From: a bacterium
Lineage (GTDB): Bacteria; Patescibacteria; JAEDAM01; Absconditabacterales; Absconditicoccaceae
Reading direction: 5' to 3'
Assembly: GCA_030528665.1 (NCBI GenBank)
Contig: JAUMYK010000035.1
Coordinates: forward strand, 1 to 10,319
DNA length: 10,319 nt
The notes below the pieces were generated by a model that was not told the origin of the DNA, did no database searches, and saw only the letters and a list, made by a program, of their open reading frames with translations. The position numbers and the translations under genes were made by a program. Below, piece after piece: positions 6,668 to 10,319 of the stretch. Every line of letters begins with the position of its first letter. The stretch's first letter is position 1.

Positions 6668-7366
6668 CTACTCAAAATATTTTTTAAGATCTTCCTTATA
6701 AATTTTTAGAAAGTTCTGACACATACTTTTATTTTGTTTTATTTGTTGTATATAAAGATTAAAATGGTTAATAATAGCATCTATAAAATTATGTAAATAT
6801 ATTATTTTACTCTCTCAATCTTTATCTATAATAGTTCAAGGAATTTGTTTTTGATGAGAATAATCATATCTTATATATCGATTATCATTTAGAGATGACA
6901 TATGAAACAATCAGCATCTTACTCATTTATAAAAATTTTCTACTAGTTCCTTATCTACATTGTTTTGAAGAATCTTAAACCCTTTACAAAACGTACGTTT
7001 TGAGGCCTTTTTTGATTTTTTTCAATCAATGTATTGTTGAATTGTTTCAGGATACATCATACAAATTGATAAAACAATCATTTCATTCAAATATGGTTTT
7101 CTATCTTCCATATTCTCTATTTTTGGATAAAGTTTTTTTAAAGGATCTAAAAACCATCATTTTATTTCATCAATAAAGATTTTCATTACACTACTATCTG
7201 AGATTTCATCAAATTTGATATCCTTTTCTATCATTTTTCCTTTATCATTCCAATCCAGAATAGAATATTTATTATCCTCGTTCTTTTGAACTGAAATATT
7301 TAATGATATTCAAAAAGATTCAGCTTCTTTCTTACTTATAGATGTATTGTTTGGTGATTTTCTCAT
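6668..7366 (-). CDS. HEPN-like protein of unknown function between cas12a and cas4
   Basis: This 232-residue protein is open only with seven UGA codons read as Gly (residues 19, 70, 115, 148, 152, 177, 184); only two glycines use GGN. No family is firmly recognised. Residues 144-155 (NFYKGVRCGLFH) contain R150-x4-H155, the spacing of the HEPN ribonuclease motif (R-x4-6-H). The motif sits at a helix end before SSLNDNRYIRYDYS, and a long C-terminal helical part follows (LHNFIDAIINHFNLYIQQIK). I recall similar RCGLxH segments in uncharacterised proteins of defence islands. The gene is much more AT-rich than cas12a and cas4. It is 26 bases from each of them on the same strand, so it is probably co-transcribed. 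No signal peptide or membrane segment is visible. A toxin-like RNase, an accessory factor or a passenger gene are all possible. Confidence 0.7.
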
Positions 7367-7392
7367 TTTTATAAAAAACATATAGATAAAAC

Positions 7393-10319
7393 TTACATAA
7401 CACAACTGTCCCACTCACTATCCCTAATCAAAAGATCAGGTTTCTCTGGATATTCTCTTATTCTCTCTAGCATCATTACTCCTTTTCTGGCGATATTATA
7501 CGCTCCGTTCGCATCTCCTGAAGTCGGATATGGCAAGTCGCTTTCCTCAATCACTGCTCCCTGCTCATTATGAGGAAGTTGGTCATATCGCTTGCGAGAA
7601 TCAAATCTTTCATCTGTTTTACCCACTGGCGAAAGAATAATATCTCTCCCTTGATCATCAGTATTTCTGATTTGCATAATGAGGTCAAGAATTCGGAAAA
7701 GAGAAAGCCAAAAAGCTTGAGGGAGATTGCGATCTTTGAGCTGAGCGAGGAGAGGGTCAGTTTTTTTTATCTGATATTTAGCAAAAAGACTCTCTAATTC
7801 AGCGGTCGGATCGTATTTGGTAGGGATTCGTTGCCAATGGTCGTTTCTCTTTCCTCTCCATCTCTCTACATTAGAATACAGTTGCCAAATACCATCATCA
7901 AAAACATAGGCTGTTCCATCTCGGTGAAGGGCTTTAAAAGTAGAGAGAAACTGTTTTTTCATCTCCTCAGCACTGGCTTTTTTGAAGTAATGCTGCTTTC
8001 TCCAGCCGGTGAGCGGATCGGTCGTAGAGGTATAATTTGCACGAGTATAGAAGATTGTTCCTCGCTGTTTGCCTTTGATATCGCCAAAAGTCGTGATTGC
8101 AGGGGCTAATTGATAAAGCTGAGCTACGCTTCCTGGCTCTCCCATAGGAGTTTCTTTGCGGATTAGGCAAGAGAGCTTTTTAGCAAGGGCGAGTTCAAGT
8201 TTTTGGTAAACGGAATGCTCTATTTTTTGACGACCTCTTTTGAAACCTCCATTGAGATCCTCAAAAACGATCACTGCGTTGTATTCCAGCATCAAATCCG
8301 TAAGTTTTTTCACAACTTGAGAAATATAGCCTTCTTTGAGGTCAGCGATTTTTTCAATGGTATCTCGGTTTTGGCGAGCTTGGAGTCTAGAATCAGCTTT
8401 TTCTTTGAGTTTTTGTTCATAATCTACGCCATTGATGAGGTTCAAAGTCCCTTGTTTGACGAGTTTTCCGGTCTTGGCATGGACAATAGAATAGAAGGCG
8501 AGGTGCTTTTCCCCCCTATCTACCCCAATGACATGAAGGTCATCAAAATGAGGAATAAGCAGTTCCTGATTGAGTTTTTGATTAAATTTAGAAAACTGAT
8601 TCCCTGCGATTTGGGCATTCCCAAAACCGAGCGTAATCGGTACATGAAAAAGCAGTTTATCTTCGGTATATCTCCTATGTTTGATGACTTCAAAATGATC
8701 ATGTTTCAAAGTCTTTTTCTCTTTGGCAAAGCTCGCTTTTCTGAGGAAGATTTCCGCTTCTCCATTGAGTTTTACTTGCGAATGAGGGGCAAAAATCTGT
8801 TTTCGGTAAAGGGTTTGCAGGTCTGGAGTGCTGGAATTTCCTGAAAAATCTTTGGAAGAAATCTGAAAGAGAAAGATTGATCAGTTTTCAATTCCTTTTT
8901 TGAGGATTTCTTCATTGATGCCTCTCCAGCTCAGCAAATACCCTTGCTGCTCTACTTCTCTGTAAAACTGACTGATATCCTGATAGGCTTCGGTCGGCTG
9001 AAACTGGAAGTCAAAAACCTGCCAATCCTCATATTTTGGCAACGCTGACTTGTAAAAATCAATCAAGCGATGGAGGTCTGGCAAATTGAAGCTCTTTTCT
9101 GATTTTTTGAAGCTTCCCTTTTGGTAGAGCTCTAGGATTTCATCAGAGGCTCCGTATTTTTTCTTGTCCTTACCTGGCATTAAGCATTTAGGAAGCATTT
9201 TATTGGCTCAGGGGAGGAGTTTATAGTCCATTTTTTCTCGTCATCAACTAGGATTTTGATAAAGTTGAGCGTTTTCAAAAAACTTATTCTGATCCTTTTT
9301 CATGATCGCTAGATATTGCAGCTCTCCTCTCTTGAGCAGCACGGAAAGATTTTGGGTTTCCTTATTTTTATCCCAACCGGCTAATAAGGTAGAACTTTGG
9401 AAATTGAGCTTGAGTTTTTTTTGTGAATACGGCTTTTGCGTGAGATAGGCTCTGATCATATCATATCGCTTTGGCAAAGGATACTCCTCTAAAATCGCAT
9501 CATAGCGATGATAAAACTCTCCCTCTGGCACGAAACCCAGTTTATCGGTATCAATTTTCAATCGTTTGATCATTCTCAAAGCTCCAAGAGCGGAATCTCC
9601 CATTGCTTTAATAAGATTTTTTTGTTCTTGATTGTTTTTCTCAAATTTTGAAAGCGCTTTTCGTTTGCTAAGAGCAGCATTATAGGAAAGGAGAGCATGT
9701 GTTTTCCCATCTTCATCGGTCCTTTCTTGAGTACCATGACAAAAAGAAGAAAAATCTGACTGCAAAGCCTGCATCAAAGTTTCCCAATTGGAAATTCACT
9801 CCTGAGTTCGTTGCGTCTTGAAAAGCCCGATCGTTTGCCCCTCTTGAATCCATGTCGCAGGCAGTGCTTCCAAAAGCGCTTTGAGCTGAGCAAGACTGAT
9901 ATAGGCAGGCAATTTATAGCTTTCTTCAGCATTTTTCTGATATTTGAAAAGCTTGAGTTCCACCCCCTTTTCTAGCAGGAGATGTCGATTGGAAAAATAG
10001 CGGTTGGAAAGCTGATTGAGCGCGGATTTAGAAAAGAAAAGCTGATTCAAATCAAATATTCCGGAACTAAGCTGAGCGAAAAGCTGCTCCATTAGAGGAA
10101 GTTTTTCGTTCGTCTGCTCAATAAACTGTTCCATCACTGCTAAAAACTCCTCATCATTATTGATCAAATCAAAAGGTATCTGTTTGGCAACTGGTGCACC
10201 GATTTGTTTGTAGAGCTCTTTTGGCTGAGGAAGCTTGGTTTTATGCTGCTGAATGTAAAGATTAATTTTTGATTTGATGCTTGCGATCTGCACATTATAG
10301 TCCTTAATACCCTCCTGCA
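7393..10319 (-). CDS. cas12a: CRISPR effector nuclease Cas12a (Cpf1), C-terminal 974 residues
   Basis: Cas12a processes its own crRNA and cuts target DNA next to a T-rich PAM with one RuvC site. The gene runs off the right edge; about 250-330 N-terminal residues are missing. In order: the REC2 start (EGIKDYNVQIASIKSKINLY); WED/PI with STLLAGWDKNKETQNLSVLL and LLPGANKMLPK, whose final Lys matches the PAM-reading Lys of Francisella Cas12a; NGSIFLFQISSKDFS and TLYRKQIF; the WED end VIKHRRYTEDKLLFHVPIT; RuvC-I VIGVDRGEKHL (Asp codon 8518-8520); RuvC-II VIVFEDLNGGFKRGR (Glu 8260-8262); nuclease-lobe IMQIRNT (Arg 7666-7668); and RuvC-III SGDANGAYNIARKG (Asp 7513-7515). The active site is therefore intact. 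Five UGA codons are read as Gly (9796-9798, tandem 9241-9246, LLPGANK at about 9211, 8881-8883), against about 49 GGN. Confidence 0.97.

Noticed and set aside
8203..8844. Plus-strand 213-codon ORF
   Set aside because: It is antisense to the RuvC and WED parts of cas12a, which is beyond doubt.

Overview
The window looks like part of a Candidate Phyla Radiation genome that uses genetic code 25 (UGA = glycine; Gracilibacteria, Absconditabacteria and relatives). Nearly every clear gene is open only if in-frame TGA is read through, and many of these TGA codons sit at positions that are glycine across the protein family: RuvX GID-R-G, dUTPase motif 3, Cas12a LLPGANK, and MAP next to its metal-binding Asp. 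TAA and TAG remain the only stops. The DNA is AT-rich, and classical Shine-Dalgarno motifs are hardly visible. A standard-code translation would break most of these genes into fragments. The species cannot be fixed from the sequence.

Layout. The left 600 bases hold the tail of a phage-type terminase large subunit on the plus strand (apparently frameshifted), a weak 78-codon plus ORF, a two-way terminator and a possible 63-residue protein on the minus strand. From about 640 rightwards every confident gene is on the minus strand, so in transcription order the window reads from right to left: cas12a (5' end outside the window), a very AT-rich HEPN-like gene, cas4, a terminator, dut, map, a ClbS/DfsB-like gene, xth, ruvX, a promoter, cas1, cas2, a leader, a 7-repeat CRISPR array, and a terminator.

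The system is type V-A CRISPR-Cas. Cas12a carries all three RuvC motifs, the nuclease-lobe arginine and the PAM-contacting LLPGANKMLPK segment. The repeats end in the Cas12a-type pseudoknot hairpin. The effector half (cas12a, HEPN-like, cas4) and the adaptation half (cas1, cas2, array) are, unusually, separated by about 3.3 kb of five nucleotide-pool, DNA-repair and protein-maturation genes, and each half appears to have its own transcription signals. The least expected element is the 232-residue protein between cas12a and cas4. It has an R-x4-H motif of HEPN type and encodes 7 of its 9 glycines as UGA, against about 5 of 54 in the visible part of cas12a.
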